Below are positions 10,421 through 21,722 of a stretch of DNA of 64,000 bases, piece after piece (positions within the stretch are counted from its first letter, which is position 1; every line of letters starts with the position of its first letter). The DNA is from Escallonia rubra (Eukaryota > Streptophyta > Magnoliopsida > Escalloniales > Escalloniaceae): the NCBI GenBank assembly GCA_033065855.1, contig JAVXUO010002268.1, positions 62,001-126,000 of the forward strand. The letters run 5' to 3'. Below the pieces are notes generated by a model. That model worked only from the letters and a program-made list of their open reading frames with translations. It did not search any database and was not told the DNA's origin. The translations under genes were made by a program, and so were the position numbers.

Positions 10421-11137
10421 GTCACGTCATTATTCGGCTCAATTCAGTCAACATTCCCACGCTTTTATTTTAAAAAAACAACCCGTTCTATCTCCTTTTC
10501 TCCCTCTAAAGGGAAGTCGTTCTATACTTAAATCTTAAGTTGTTTACTAAAAGAAATGTCACTTTTAATTGGTTACATCTTTCGTAACTTTTTGTCGTTA
10601 TAATTATGTAGTGCAATGTCAACTATTACTTTTTTCTAGACAATAAGCAGTTTAAGCTGCTTCCGACCCTTCCTTGGCCGGATCTTTATTTGGCCGAAAC
10701 TTCTTCCTTTGGTTGAAATTATAAATTCTGGCCGGAATTGCAAAATTTTGCCGGATTCTCATGTTCGGCCGTGATGATCCATTTTTTGTGCAATTACCTA
10801 GCGCAAAACTTGTATCACTAAATTCCGTTGTATGTTAAAAACGACGTTTACTTTTTTATAAAGTAGATTCATATTCTTAATTAGGTAAAGAACTCATCGT
10901 TGATTACGTTCACATTCAACTTCTTATTCAAGAAACACAATTAGAATAACAAATAAAATATATATAAAAACTTTCATTTATGTTTGAAGCTAATACATCA
11001 TGAAATATAATTAAAATTTACATGAAGTAAGAAATTAGAAGTAAAATTTGATTGATTCACCTTGACTCCATTTTTTTTTACTTCTTTTCTTCTTCTTCCT
11101 TTCTTTCCTTGTGTAAGAAATCTGGGTTCGAATCTCA
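10421..11137. other. Intergenic; second copy of a dispersed repeat
   Basis: Contains copy B of the dispersed repeat (about 10,650-10,745; copy A at 6,945-7,045) followed by AT-rich DNA and a pyrimidine-rich tract near 11,080-11,110. No gene is seen. Confidence 0.5.
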
Positions 11138-11149
11138 TTCTAACACAAA

Positions 11150-11600
11150 AAGGACTTTTAGCGACGGACACTTCCGTCGCTAAAAGCCCTATATCCGTCG
11201 TCAAAGACTCTTAGCGACGGATACCTTGTCGCTAAAAGTTTGTTGCCTATAATCCCGTTACTAAAAGTTTTGTAACGGATTTTTAAAATCTATCACCTAA
11301 AGTCGACCTTCAGCAACGGACATACTAATACATTTAGCGACGGAATGTCCGTCACTAAATGTATTTTCCGTATTTTAATATATATTCCTTTTTAAAAAAT
11401 AATTTATTACATAAAATATTTAGAGACGGAACAATTCGAAAAAAATTTAATGACAGACATTTAGCGATGGAATATATGTGGCTAAAAGTCTGTTGCTTAA
11501 AAATTTAGCGATGGAATTTTTGTCGCAAAAAGTCATTTATTCACAGAATAAGTAAGACCCGTCGTTAAAAGTCAAACTAATTTTAAGAATATTATACCCA
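11150..11600. repeat. CACTA subterminal repeats (TTAGCGACGGA)
   Basis: At least eight direct and inverted copies of TTAGCGACGGA or close variants, several arranged as head-to-head pairs that could form hairpins, for example either side of 11,170. This marks the right-hand (3') side of the minus-strand CACTA. Confidence 0.85.
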
Positions 11601-11965
11601 AACCTGCAATTACAAATTCTCAACAATCATTCACAATCCAGCAAATATTTCTCAATGCACATTAGGGTTAGATAATTGCTGATCCATCAGCAATTATTTA
11701 ACACTAAACAGACACAACACATATGTATAAAGAATGGATTCTATACTAATCGAAAAATAAAATGTATACAAAGTTCTGGAGGGCACGGGAGCGGGGTACA
11801 ATAGAGTAAGGGGAGGGGAGGGTAGTACAAGTCGGGAGGGTGGGGGGAGTACAGGAGCAGGATACAAACAGCTAAGAGAGAAAGGGCTGATCAGGGGTCA
11901 GCGAGTCCCGGATCTGGATCCTGCTGATCGTCCTCGTCCACGGGGGCACTGTGATTCAGATCCGG

Positions 11966-13700
11966 CTAGGCATGTCCAGCAGCAGTGCCCTGCACGCAAA
12001 GGCACATACGCATTAATCTCGATAACAATCGTATATAGTGTTTACTAAACGTATATAGTAGTTGTACCTGATTATTCGTCGTGATCATCATATACACCTC
12101 CTCAGTAATGCGACGGATCTTGTCCTCTTGTAATGACAATCGCTCCACGGCCGGTGTCTGCGTCTGTGGAGGGGAAGCGGGGGGTGGGGACGTTCCTATC
12201 AGGACACATGCAGTTGTACCCGGGAGGCCGTGTTCGCGGCCTTTCGGCCTATTGACGACCCCCGATGTATCTAGCCATCGCTTCAATCCCCCAGTACTCA
12301 TGCCCGTGCTCGTGGACGCTGATGGCTGTTCGGACTGCTGCCCAGACCCCTTGATCTGTTCATACAAAGCTTGCAAAATAGTGATTTGACATTCAAAACA
12401 TTAAGGCGACAAATATCGAATATAGAGGCAAAAATTTAACAAACTAGACAAATTAATTCGTAACTTACATCGATCTGCCGGGAAATATCTGAAACAAAGT
12501 CCCCTGCCCAGTGTGCATCATCCTTATCATTCTTCCTCACGTGCATCTGACAGTACGTTTGAGCTACAACCTCATCCGCCGCCAGGTTCGGGTGCTCAAC
12601 CTCATTCTGGTGTCAGAGCACGTCGTGAGCTACCGCCCCCCTCCCCCCCGTGTGCGTGGGATATTTCTATTGTCTATTCTTGCTCCCACTCCTACTCTTG
12701 GCCTCCCAGGATGGATCAGTCCTCCACTTATCAACCATCTGTCCCCATATATATGGAGATATCCAATGAGGGGGAAATCCCTTCCACTCCTCCATCGGGG
12801 CACCCTCGGCGTCATCTTCCTCACCTGCTCCCGTGCGTCGTAAGCCATCGCAGGTAATTTTGCTGATATAGGCAAAAAAAGCCTACCGCCCCAACGCCTG
12901 CTGCTCAGGGGACTCAAACTCGAACCCCTCCTGCAAGGCATCCAATTATACAATCAATACGATTAATTTAAAATTACGTTCTAATTAAACAAATAATGAC
13001 TGAAAAAAGGAAAACCATACCAGCCACTCCTCCATCGTCGCGGCATCCCAGTCCTTTTAGTATAGCCGTGGCTCAAAGAATCCGTCCTTCACAAGGACGC
13101 CGATCTTTATCTTTGCCGGAGTCTCCAGGATCCTAATAAAGAAACAAACATCGAATACATTAAATAAGTGGATCGTAATAAATATCAGAATTGAAGATTG
13201 TAAGTACTGCATTATGTAATTTTTTTTACTTACTAGCCCTCTTGGGTAGAGTAACTCTCTATTTAGACTGGGGGTCGATGCTCACCCCACGTGTCGGTCT
13301 ACGGCCTCATCGAGATCCTACAAAACACTAACATTAATATAGATCATATATAATTTAAATATAAGTCTAGCATTATGACCAAACACCGTTATCAAATATA
13401 CCTGAGGTAGAACCCACAGAAGAAGGAGAACCAACATGCGCGTGGGAGGAATCGGCCTGGGGCTGGGGCTGGGCCAGTAGCTGAGACTGAGAATAGGGCA
13501 GGGACTGTGGCTAGGCCCCCGTTTGTTGGATGTGAGCACTATGTGCCTCGTCATCAGCGGGCAATAACGAGGCGGGAGCCACCGGGGTGAACGCAGCTCG
13601 GCGTCCACCGCGACCACAAATGGCTCGTAATCTATCCATGTCTGACTTCGTGTACAACAAGTCCAAGGAAATTAACACATTAAAAACAATGTATAGTCCA
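11966..13700 (-). pseudogene. CACTA tnp1-like (Transposase_24) gene remnant
   Basis: The minus-strand reading gives SPYIWGQMVDKWRTDPSWE followed by KSRSGSKNRQ and HTGG near 12,630-12,780, the signature of the second gene of plant CACTA elements (Transposase_24/PttA group). A first part with ILETPAKIKIGVLVKDGFFE lies near 13,060-13,140. A C-terminal coiled-coil-like exon lies at 12,376-11,966 (MQALYEQIKGSGQQ, then LQEDKIRRITEEVY). The frames are broken between exons and in-frame stops are present. Such proteins bind the subterminal repeats and assist the TNP2 transposase. Confidence 0.65.
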
Positions 13701-13799
13701 TAACATGTTATAACACTATATAAATGAACTGAGTATATATATGAACCGAATATAAAAACACTATATGAACCGAGTAATAAAAGAATGCATGTTACAACA

Positions 13800-16700
13800 G
13801 TACAAGTCAATCATCTTCATTTTGGAAATCACCGCCATCATCATCGCCGGACTCGTCATCCTCTTTTTCCTGGGACTCGTCATCCTCTTCATTGAGTAAT
13901 TCTTCCTCTTCGTTAGTAGACTCAGCCTTATCATCTTCAACACTTTCTAAGTCTTCCACGTCATCATCTACGAACTCTTCTCCTACATCAAGTGTTGGTT
14001 AAAAAGGGAGATCGTCCTCCTCGTTGCTAACCTCAACAGATACTAAGACATGTGCTTGGTGTGTCTACCTCACTATGGCATATGCCACGGGAATTTTTTT
14101 GGACTTGGTAACTGTATACTAATGAGAATTGGGATTTGCGACGTCCTCCGCGTAAAAGACTTGTGCAGCTTGACTAGCAAACACAAACGGTTCGTCTGAT
14201 GCAAGTGTTGACTTGACATTGACATCTAAAATCCCTTGCGAGCTAACACGGATTCCTCTACTGCATGTGACATCAAATCATGTATACTTGAACATTACCA
14301 GGTGGTTTTGGGAACCCAGATATGTTAGCTCAACATTCTCATCCAGCTCTCCATAAAAGTTAATGCAATTCTCGTCATAACTGTCGTCGTTGACCAAGAA
14401 TCCACTGTTTTGGGTTTGTTTCGTCTGGTCATCATATTTTACGTCAAACCTAAACCCATTGATGATATAGCCTCATGACAGGCTACTTGGCTACTAGGGC
14501 CTTGAGCTAGTAATTTCAACAAGGAGGTTACTGGAGCATCGACCGACTGAACCTGTTACAGAAGACAGTGAAAGTTAATAAACTAAATATGGAGTTCATA
14601 TAAAACATAGTATATTTTGGTTAAAGACTTACACGTCTTCTGAACCACTCTATAAATTACAATTTCTGATGAGATTCAAGTCCAGCAGGATCAGTGATTA
14701 AAGATTTCGCATCAAATTCACTGCTAATCGAGAGAGTTAACCCACTAATCACACATTTTTAATTATGTACATTAATTATTTGAAGTCAGAAACTTACTGA
14801 ACGAATGCTGAAACTTCATCACAATTTAGAAGGGCATATATTGTTGCAGCACTGTACTCTACATCCATTAGCCATCGAGTATAGGTTCGTCCGAACGAAC
14901 TACCTGACTGCTTGAATATTGACAATTGCCCTTCCAAATGTGTGCTGGCTCCGGGCTTATTTCGACCTAGTTGATTTAACTTGTATCAACATTAGGCCCA
15001 AAATATTGGCTACAAAATTTTACAAGCTCTTCCATTAAGCCTCAGTAATTGAGCCCTCAACACGAGCTTTATTACAGACTTTCTTCTTCAAATGGAACAT
15101 GAACCTAGAAGTTTAACGAATAAAGTTATGTGGAATATCAATGACAATAGGGTTTGCATTTCGTGTAAACAAACAATATAGAGTTAAAGCAATACATCTT
15201 GAATGGATACATTCACCGATATTGCACAGGCCCACCCATCTTAGCTTCATACGCCAAGTGAATGGGCAAATACTCCATTGAATCAAAGAATGACGGTGGA
15301 AAGATTTTCTCGAGCTTGCAAATTGTCAACTCAATGTTATTCTCAAGCTTCTCCATGTTACTCACCACATTGTAGAAGAACAGATATCTCGAAAGAAATA
15401 AGATAATTTAGTTAAAGTCTTGGATACAACCCTTGGTAACAGTCCCCATAAATACGTGACAATCGTGACTCTTCATCCATTGGAACTTGTATTCTGATAC
15501 ATTGTATCAATGATATAGGTTGGACGCATACCCATCCGGAAGTTTCAGATTCTTAACCCACTGACATAATTTCTTCACCTGTTTCTTGTCTAAACCGTAA
15601 GGTGCTTTCAGAAGCAGCATCCTCCCGCTGACTGTCCAAGAATGCAGTTCACGGTGTACACCCAACTATTTTAGATCATTTCTCGCTTTAAGGTGATCTT
15701 TCGATTTCTCATTAACATTCATCATTGTGTTGAACACATTATCGAAAACATTCTTCTCAATATACATCACATCCATGTTGTTTCGGATAACGAGTGTCCT
15801 CCAGTTGGCTAACTCCCAGAAAATACAATATTTCCTTCAGTTGTGGTCTTTCCCGTATCTTGGAATCTTCTTATCCGGCACACCCTTGCCGTATGGTATG
15901 TCAGTATCAAGTGCATCTGGGTACGAGAGCACTTCTTCACCAGATGGCTAGTCCAGTGTGACAACCTCACGTTCTATTGTCCAGTCGAATTTATCCTTCT
16001 ACCTATAGAACTGATGGTCTGGTGGTAAAAGCTTTCGGTGACATCTGAACCACGAGGGCTTCCCATCGTGCTTTAACGTATGACCAGGATTCACGCCTAT
16101 ACAAGCAGGGCACACTAACTTTCCATATGTGCTCTACCCACACGTCATTCCCAATGTGGGTAAATCATGTATAGTCCACATCAAAGCAGCCCTCATCTGA
16201 AAGTTCTGTTTAAGGGATGCATCATAAGTTTTGACTCCATGATCCCATAGTTGTTTGAGCTCATCAATCAACGACCTTAAATACACATCTATGTCCTTAT
16301 CGGGACTCTTCGACCCTGAAATAAGCAACGAAAAAAACATGTACGTCTTCTTCATGCACATGCCTGGTGGAAGGTTGTATGGGACAATAATAACAGGCCA
16401 TGTGGAGTAAGGCGTGCTCGACTCCTTGTAAACCAAGTCTAACATTCCAAACTTCATGTCCAAAGCTTGGACGTCTGCGATCAAACTCCTTCCACGCCTC
16501 TCTATTAGCTGGATGTATCAGCACATCGGTATCGTTACTACGAGTCATCTGCATCGTTGCTACGAGTCTCACAGTGAGCCCTCATATGTTCAGTCGTATT
16601 GGAGGGTAGTACATCCTCTGAAGCCTTGGGGTAACAGAAAAATATCGCAATACCTTCCATGCAATGTTTTTCTTTTTCCTTTTATCTGGTTTATACCTCG

Positions 16701-17412
16701 AATGATCACATACGGGACACCGTGTCAAGTCCTTATTGTGTTTCCAGATCAATACACATTCGTTATTGCATGCATCTTTTCACTCATAACTCAATCCAAG
16801 TTTTCTCATCATCATCTTCGCATCATAGTACGACGGGGGCAGCTTTTCACTCTCCGGTAAAATTTCTTTGATAAAAGTAACAAACTCGTTAAATCCTTTC
16901 TCACTTAGCGCGTGGTTTGATTTCAACTGTAATAACCTACTAACTGTAGACAGCCGTGTGTGTTTTCGGATTCTATTCCACAACGGCTCCACTGCGTCTC
17001 TCAACAAATCATAAACTGATTAGCCCTTTCGTTCGGCTGCTGGGGACTATCATCGCCACTGTAGTCACCCCATTCAACATTAGCATGCCCAACATCCATA
17101 ATCATATCTCGATAATCATAATGTGCCTCCTCCCTAACTTCAACTTGACTAGCTAGGTTGGATGACAATACTATCATTTTTCCGTGCTGCGTTCACCTTG
17201 TGTATCCACCCATAAAACTGTATCGGAGAAAATGCCATTTACCACCATTCTCTTCTCCAATGCAACAACTCATATTTACTGTACGGACACCTTATTGTCT
17301 CAAAGTCAATATATGCAGGATACACATAAGCGAACTCGAGAAGTTCGTCGACGCGATCCTCGAAATCATCATCATCATTCTTCAATTTCATCCAACTTTG
17401 ATCGACTGACAT
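13800..17412 (-). pseudogene. CACTA TNP2 transposase remnant
   Basis: In order on the minus strand, four regions can be read. The N-terminal transposase-associated domain starts with MSVDQSWMKL (17,412). The DDE region contains NREAWKEFDRRRPSFG and WPVIIVPYNLPPGMCMKK, then LLISGSKSPDKDIDVYLRSL (16,510-16,150). A DUF4218-like segment reads TICKLEKIFPPSFFDSMEYL (about 15,300). A DUF4216-like C-terminus reads INFYGELDENVELTYLG (about 14,330), followed by a very acidic tail near 13,980-13,800. Several frame changes and stops, for example the tryptophan expected after MFKYT replaced by TGA near 14,280, show it is not functional. The family catalyses CACTA transposition. Confidence 0.8.
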
Positions 17413-17655
17413 GACGACTGAAATTACTATATACCACCTTAAATTAAAATCGATAATTAGGCAGAGTCGATGTAAAAATGAATGCATGCATGTGACAACA
17501 TGTCTATATTCCCTTCGTTCTCTAATAGGTAGTGGTCATATCCCATTCAAAAAAGGACATGTTTATAATATAATTATCAACTCATGCTTAGTCCTATATC
17601 TGCGAAAAATTTGGCAGTACCTCCCCGTATTTCTCCAAGTACACGACATCGATTA

Positions 17656-17713
17656 GGTGTTCTAACATCCGTCTAATCTTGCTATTGCAAGAATTAACGG
17701 ATGTTAGAACACC
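17656..17713. repeat. 58-bp near-perfect hairpin
   Basis: Arms GGTGTTCTAACATCCGT and its exact complement at 17,697-17,713 enclose a 24-nt loop that itself contains an inner hairpin TCTTGC/GCAAGA. It lies between the TNP2 remnant and the Harbinger-like element. It may be a CACTA subterminal structure, a tiny foldback element or a transcript hairpin; function unknown. Confidence 0.7.
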
Positions 17714-18001
17714 AGATATGTCCCAAATATTCACGACATATAACACAGAGAATGAATCAGTACATTGTTTTATAAACACTTAGGGGTTGTACGTTTACCA
17801 AAAAGATGCATTTTTCGTGTACTTTTATCTTTTTCAGTTTCGTTTTAAAAAAAAATCCAAACAGTCGCTTCCATAATTTGTATTCTCTGTGTCAGAGAAT
17901 ACCATCTCTGTCTCCTTTCTTTGCCGCCTAGCTCTCTCTCTCTCTCTCTGTAAATGCCTCACCGTCAAACACCCAAATCCCCTTCACCATACAAGCCTCA
18001 G

Positions 18002-18271
18002 TCAAGAAAATTGACTATAAATCCCAGGCCATAAGCACATCTTACCTCCAAAGCTGCTTGCCGCCTCACCCTTCGGTACCCCAAAATACAACTGCCTGTA
18101 TGTTCCGATTCCAAGCAGGGGTGCAACTACAGCCTTGAATGTCGCGACTGTCGATCCAAGGCTCATTAGTAAGGAGAATTTTGAGCTATTGGAACATCGA
18201 ACGTTGTGAGTGACCTCTTCACCACCTGCGGCGGCCACGCTCGACTCAGTTGACTCACCGTCGGCGCCCAT
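18002..18271 (-). other. Unrecognised coding-like segment inside the Harbinger-like element
   Basis: Ninety codons, alanine- and serine-rich at the N-terminus, then STVATFKAVVAPLLGIGTYR and FGVPKGEAASSFG followed by a good donor-like GGTAAGATG. It is GC-richer than the flanks. I do not recognise the family. It could be a second captured exon or chance. Confidence 0.25.
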
Positions 18272-18374
18272 TATGAGATCGCCTCAGTTGAAACCACGAG
18301 GTCACGCAATCGCCAAACGTGAGAACAAAAATAAAAATGGGTCTTTGCTCTAGCTTCAAAATGCACACACTTCA

Positions 18375-18625
18375 CTTCCATATTGAACTTCATCTCTTTC
18401 CTACTTGTTCTTCTCCTAGCTTGGATTATCACGACCTTGATTTACTAGGCTCACCCAGGTGGTCTATCTTGGGGCAAGCGTGGGTGGAGAAAGTCCTCCA
18501 TGGCTAAGCCCATCCCATGTCCTAGAGGTTATCCAGTTGTGGGAAGCATGAGTCTTATGTCTGGACTCGCACACCACAAGATTGTAGCTATGGCAGGAGC
18601 TTGCAATGCCAAGCGACTGATGGCA
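18375..18625 (+). pseudogene. CYP78A cytochrome P450 fragment (N-terminal part)
   Basis: The plus-strand frame reads a membrane-anchor-like LLVLLLAWIITTLIY, an in-frame stop, then AHPGGLSWGKRGWRKSSMAK and PIPCPRGYPVVGSMSLMSG, then LAHHKIVAMAGACNAKRLM. This is the CYP78A N-terminus: hydrophobic anchor, 'WAHPGGPAWGK' block, proline-rich hinge 'PIPGPRGYPVVGS'. The conserved tryptophan before AHPGG is the TAG stop, so the fragment cannot encode the start of an enzyme. Similarity ends abruptly near 18,625, next to a short duplicated word (atggcaggagcttgc). CYP78A enzymes act in organ-size signalling. Only about 80 codons remain, and they lie wholly inside the TTA-flanked element. Confidence 0.8.
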
Positions 18626-18898
18626 GGAGCTTGCCTCTGTTTCAATGTGTGAAGGGGAAATAAAAGGGCAAGAGGGACACGTAGATATGGGCTCACGGTA
18701 GAAAATGCTAAACATACAAGAATATATCCAAAAAAGTTGGTGAAAATGAAAATGGTAAACGTACAGAAAAAACTGAAAAAAGAAGATACGGAAAAAATTA
18801 AAATTACACAATCCGATTTTAGAACTGAATACTAGAATCTGAAAAACAAAAACAAAATACAAAATACGGAAAAAATATCGTAAACGTTCAACCCCTTA

Positions 18899-19257
18899 GC
18901 TTTTCCAAATTATCCAAACTGGACATCCAAAGGCTCATTACAAAATGAGTACCTTTGAACGGGAACTAAGGGTTTTTATGCATGCATGCGTTTAAAAATT
19001 GGTAACATATGCAACCATCTTTCTAAAATTTTTAAATTTCAGAAAAATAGAATCATTAGGTTAATTTGCAAGAACATGCTATAACCAAAATGATTTACTT
19101 TCAAATTCGTTGACAACAAGTAGTAACTAACTCGTTGTCAATGGATACCACAAAATAACAACGAATATTCCTAAAATGGGCAGCCGACTCACGTTTCTCG
19201 GTAGAATATGAAGTTCATTCGCAGAGTTGATATTGTGTCACATGTATTTGTGATGGG
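18899..19257. other. Intergenic, no gene recognised
   Basis: AT-rich DNA between the Harbinger-like element and the TTAATTAGGG array, with a short GCAT run near 18,980. Nothing else seen. Confidence 0.5.
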
Positions 19258-20345
19258 GTTTATGGTTTAGTTAGGCTTAGAGTTGTATTTAGGCTTATCA
19301 GGGTTAATTAGGGATGTATTAGGGTTTAATTAGGATAATTAAGGTTTAAATAAGTTAATTAGGGTTTATCAAGGCTAAGAAGTAGGGCAAATTAGTATGT
19401 AGTTATGGTTTATAAGGGCTAATTAGGATTTAATTAGGGTTTAGTTAGGGTTTATAGGGGCTAATTAGGGTTAATTTGGATAATTAGGGTTTGATTAGAT
19501 TAATTAGGTTAATTAGTATTAGTTAGGGCTAACTAGTGTTAATTAGGATTTAATTTGGGTTTAGTTAGGGTTTATCGGGGCTAATTAGGATTAATTTGGG
19601 TAATTAGAGTTTAATTAAGGTTACTTCAAGATTTGTTAGGGATTAATTAAGGTTAATTAGAAGTTTCTTAGAGTTAATTAGGGTTACTTCAAGATTTGTT
19701 AGGGATTAATTAAGGTTAATTATAAGTTTCTTAGAGTTAATTAGGGTTACTTAGGGCTAACTAGGATTAATCGGGTTCAATTAGGGTTAATTAGTACTCC
19801 CTCCGTCCTTAAAAGAGTGATCCATTTCACTTTGCATGTATATTAAAGATTTATGTTATATATTGTGTCTTTCCCATTTTACCCTTTAGAGAGGAGGAGG
19901 GAAGAGAGTGGGCCACGAGAGAGAAAATTGGTTGGTAGAGTGTTAAATATGAATAGAGAAATAGAATAAAAGTGTAAAGTGGTGGGTCAGGAGAGAGAAA
20001 ATGAGTTGGTAGAGAATTAAATGTGGTGAGAGAAATAGAATAAAAAAAATATAGAAATGGTAAGTACGTAAATATACTTATAGAATCTTTTCTAATTTGG
20101 AAGTGATCACTTTTTGTGGGACGGCCTAAAAAGGAAATATGATCAGTTTTTAGGGAGTATTAATTAGGCCAATTAGTGTTAATTAGGAATAATTAGAGCT
20201 AATTAGGGTTAATTATGGTTTACTTAAATTAATTAGGGCTAATCTGTGTTAATTAGGACTAATTAACACTAAATAGGGTTTATTATGGTTAGTCGGGTTC
20301 AATTAAGGTTACTTAGTATTAATTAGGGCTTAATAAGGGTTAATT
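19258..20345. repeat. Degenerate TTAATTAGGG / TTAGGG-like array
   Basis: Dozens of copies of words such as 'ttaattaggg', 'gtttaattagg' and 'gggctaattagg', nearly all in the same orientation, with period close to 10 bp but drifting. There is also one higher-order duplication of 'gttacttcaagatttgttagggattaa' (near 19,620 and 19,683). The array is split by a Stowaway MITE (19,797-20,157). It resembles interstitial telomere-derived DNA (the plant telomere is TTTAGGG), but the core unit is longer, so the origin is uncertain. Confidence 0.8.
19797..20157. mobile_element. Stowaway-like MITE
   Basis: The left end CTCCCTCCGTCC and right end ...TAGGGAG are inverted, and TA flanks both sides (19,795-19,796 and 20,158-20,159). 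CTCCCTCCGT is the classic Stowaway/mariner terminus. At 361 bp with no coding capacity, it depended on a mariner-like transposase. It interrupts the TTAATTAGGG array. Confidence 0.85.
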
Positions 20346-20370
20346 AAACTTCTAGTACAATTAAACATTA

Positions 20371-20580
20371 GAGTAAATTGCACTAATAGCCACTGAACTA
20401 TGACCCCTTTTTCACTTAAGTCATCCAACTTTATTTTGTGCCATTTTGGCCACTGGACTATCAAATCTGACCGATTTCACCACTCCGTCTGCTGGTGTTA
20501 ATTTCTCTCCGTTAAATGGTCATGCGCCGTACACATGACCATTCAAATCAGGGGTAATTTCGTCCCTTCTTGTAAATCAG
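20371..20580. repeat. MULE left terminal inverted repeat
   Basis: About 210 bp inverted relative to 29,237-29,446. In MULEs the TIRs carry the promoters of the internal genes and the transposase binding sites. Between here and the first proposed exon (20,790) only leader-like DNA is seen. Confidence 0.9.
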
Positions 20581-21722
20581 GCGCCACTCGTCTCTCCCCA
20601 TAACTGTTCACTGTCTCAGAAACTGGGCGCGACTCTTCCCCTCTTCACCTCTGTAAAAAACTAAAACTTTACACAATCACACATACACAAATCCACCCAT
20701 TGTTTAGGGTTAGATTTAATCGGTGAGTTTGGAACTAGTCGAGATCATAACTCTTGGTGCTCTGTGGGCGTTGTGTCAAGACGATTGAGATGTCGTGGGT
20801 CCTTAGAGATGATGGAATTTACGTCAACCCACGTGACTTGTATGGTATATAGATTTAATATGGTTGATTTCCCTTCGATTGTTGTGTTCTACGCACATAT
20901 ACGCACAATGCATATAAAAATGATGGGTACACTTAAAATATTCATTTGATTGGGTTAAATATTGCATGCATGTCGATCTTTAGTATATTATTTACATAAT
21001 CACAAATTATTATTATATATGCATGTATCTATTTGGGAGTTGGGACATTTTTAATTGGTTTCAGAGATAAAAGGCCACGGACTTAGGGTTTTTTTGGTGA
21101 TTTTTGTGTATGAACCAGGAAATGGAGTTGAATACTTTACCACTGAGTTACATACTGGGGGTGAGTTTTTTTTCCAGTCCACAGAGGGTTTATGTTGAGG
21201 GTTTTGTAACTTATGTTGATTACTGTGACTGTGACAAGTATTCAATGCATGAATTAGATGAGATGCTAAAAGAATTAGGTTATACTGATGGGGTCATGGG
21301 ATCAGGTTTTACTTATACAAAATTCCTGGCATGAGTCTTGACAATGGGTTGAGGGTTCTAGGAGGCGATGATGATATAAGGGGACTCTTAAAATTGTTAC
21401 ATGATTATAAGTATAAAGTAATTGAGGTCTATGTTGAACATGGAAGTACATCAATAGATGAGTTTTTTATGCCACCACCAATATCATCTTCAGTTGTCAT
21501 TGAAGAGATTGAGTTAGATGATGATCATCCTCAGGCTACCCCCAAGATATAAATGATACAAAAGAGGAGATCTGAGGGTGGTAATCCTCTACTGATAAAT
21601 TTTTATGATGAGGTAATGCCTCATTTTGATGATACCCAGTTCACACAGTTGCTGCTTCCCAGTAATGACATACTACACCCTAGTGAGCATGAGGATGTGA
21701 CTGAGTTTCCTAGTAGAGATGC

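Larger units (their letters stand above)
11138..17412 (-). mobile_element. Decayed CACTA (En/Spm) element
   Basis: Two genes typical of CACTA elements lie on the minus strand in the usual order: TNP2 transposase (17,412-13,800), then a tnp1/Transposase_24-like gene (13,700-11,966). Beyond them, at 11,150-11,600, are many subterminal copies of 'ttagcgacgga' in both orientations, the kind of array bound by TNPA-like proteins. A corrupted terminus (tctaacacaaaaagg, in place of CACTACAAGAAAAagg) may mark the end at about 11,138. The opposite terminus was not found; it should lie above 17,412. Numerous stops and frame changes show it is long dead. Confidence 0.75.
17783..18895. mobile_element. Harbinger-like non-autonomous element carrying gene fragments
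   Basis: The ends are GGGGTTGTACGTTTAC and, inverted, GGGGTTGAACGTTTAC. Both are flanked by TTA (17,780-17,782 and 18,896-18,898), the target duplication of PIF/Harbinger elements. Subterminal DNA on both sides is T-rich and related. No transposase is present. Inside are a CYP78A fragment on the plus strand (18,375-18,625) and an unrecognised GC-richer segment (about 17,950-18,310). A 3-bp duplication is weak evidence alone, so superfamily assignment is moderate. Confidence 0.6.

Noticed and set aside
11090-11145. Possible SINE/tRNA B box (GGGTTCGAATCTC)
   Set aside because: No A box at the right distance, no cloverleaf and no poly-A or T tail; a single matching word is not enough.
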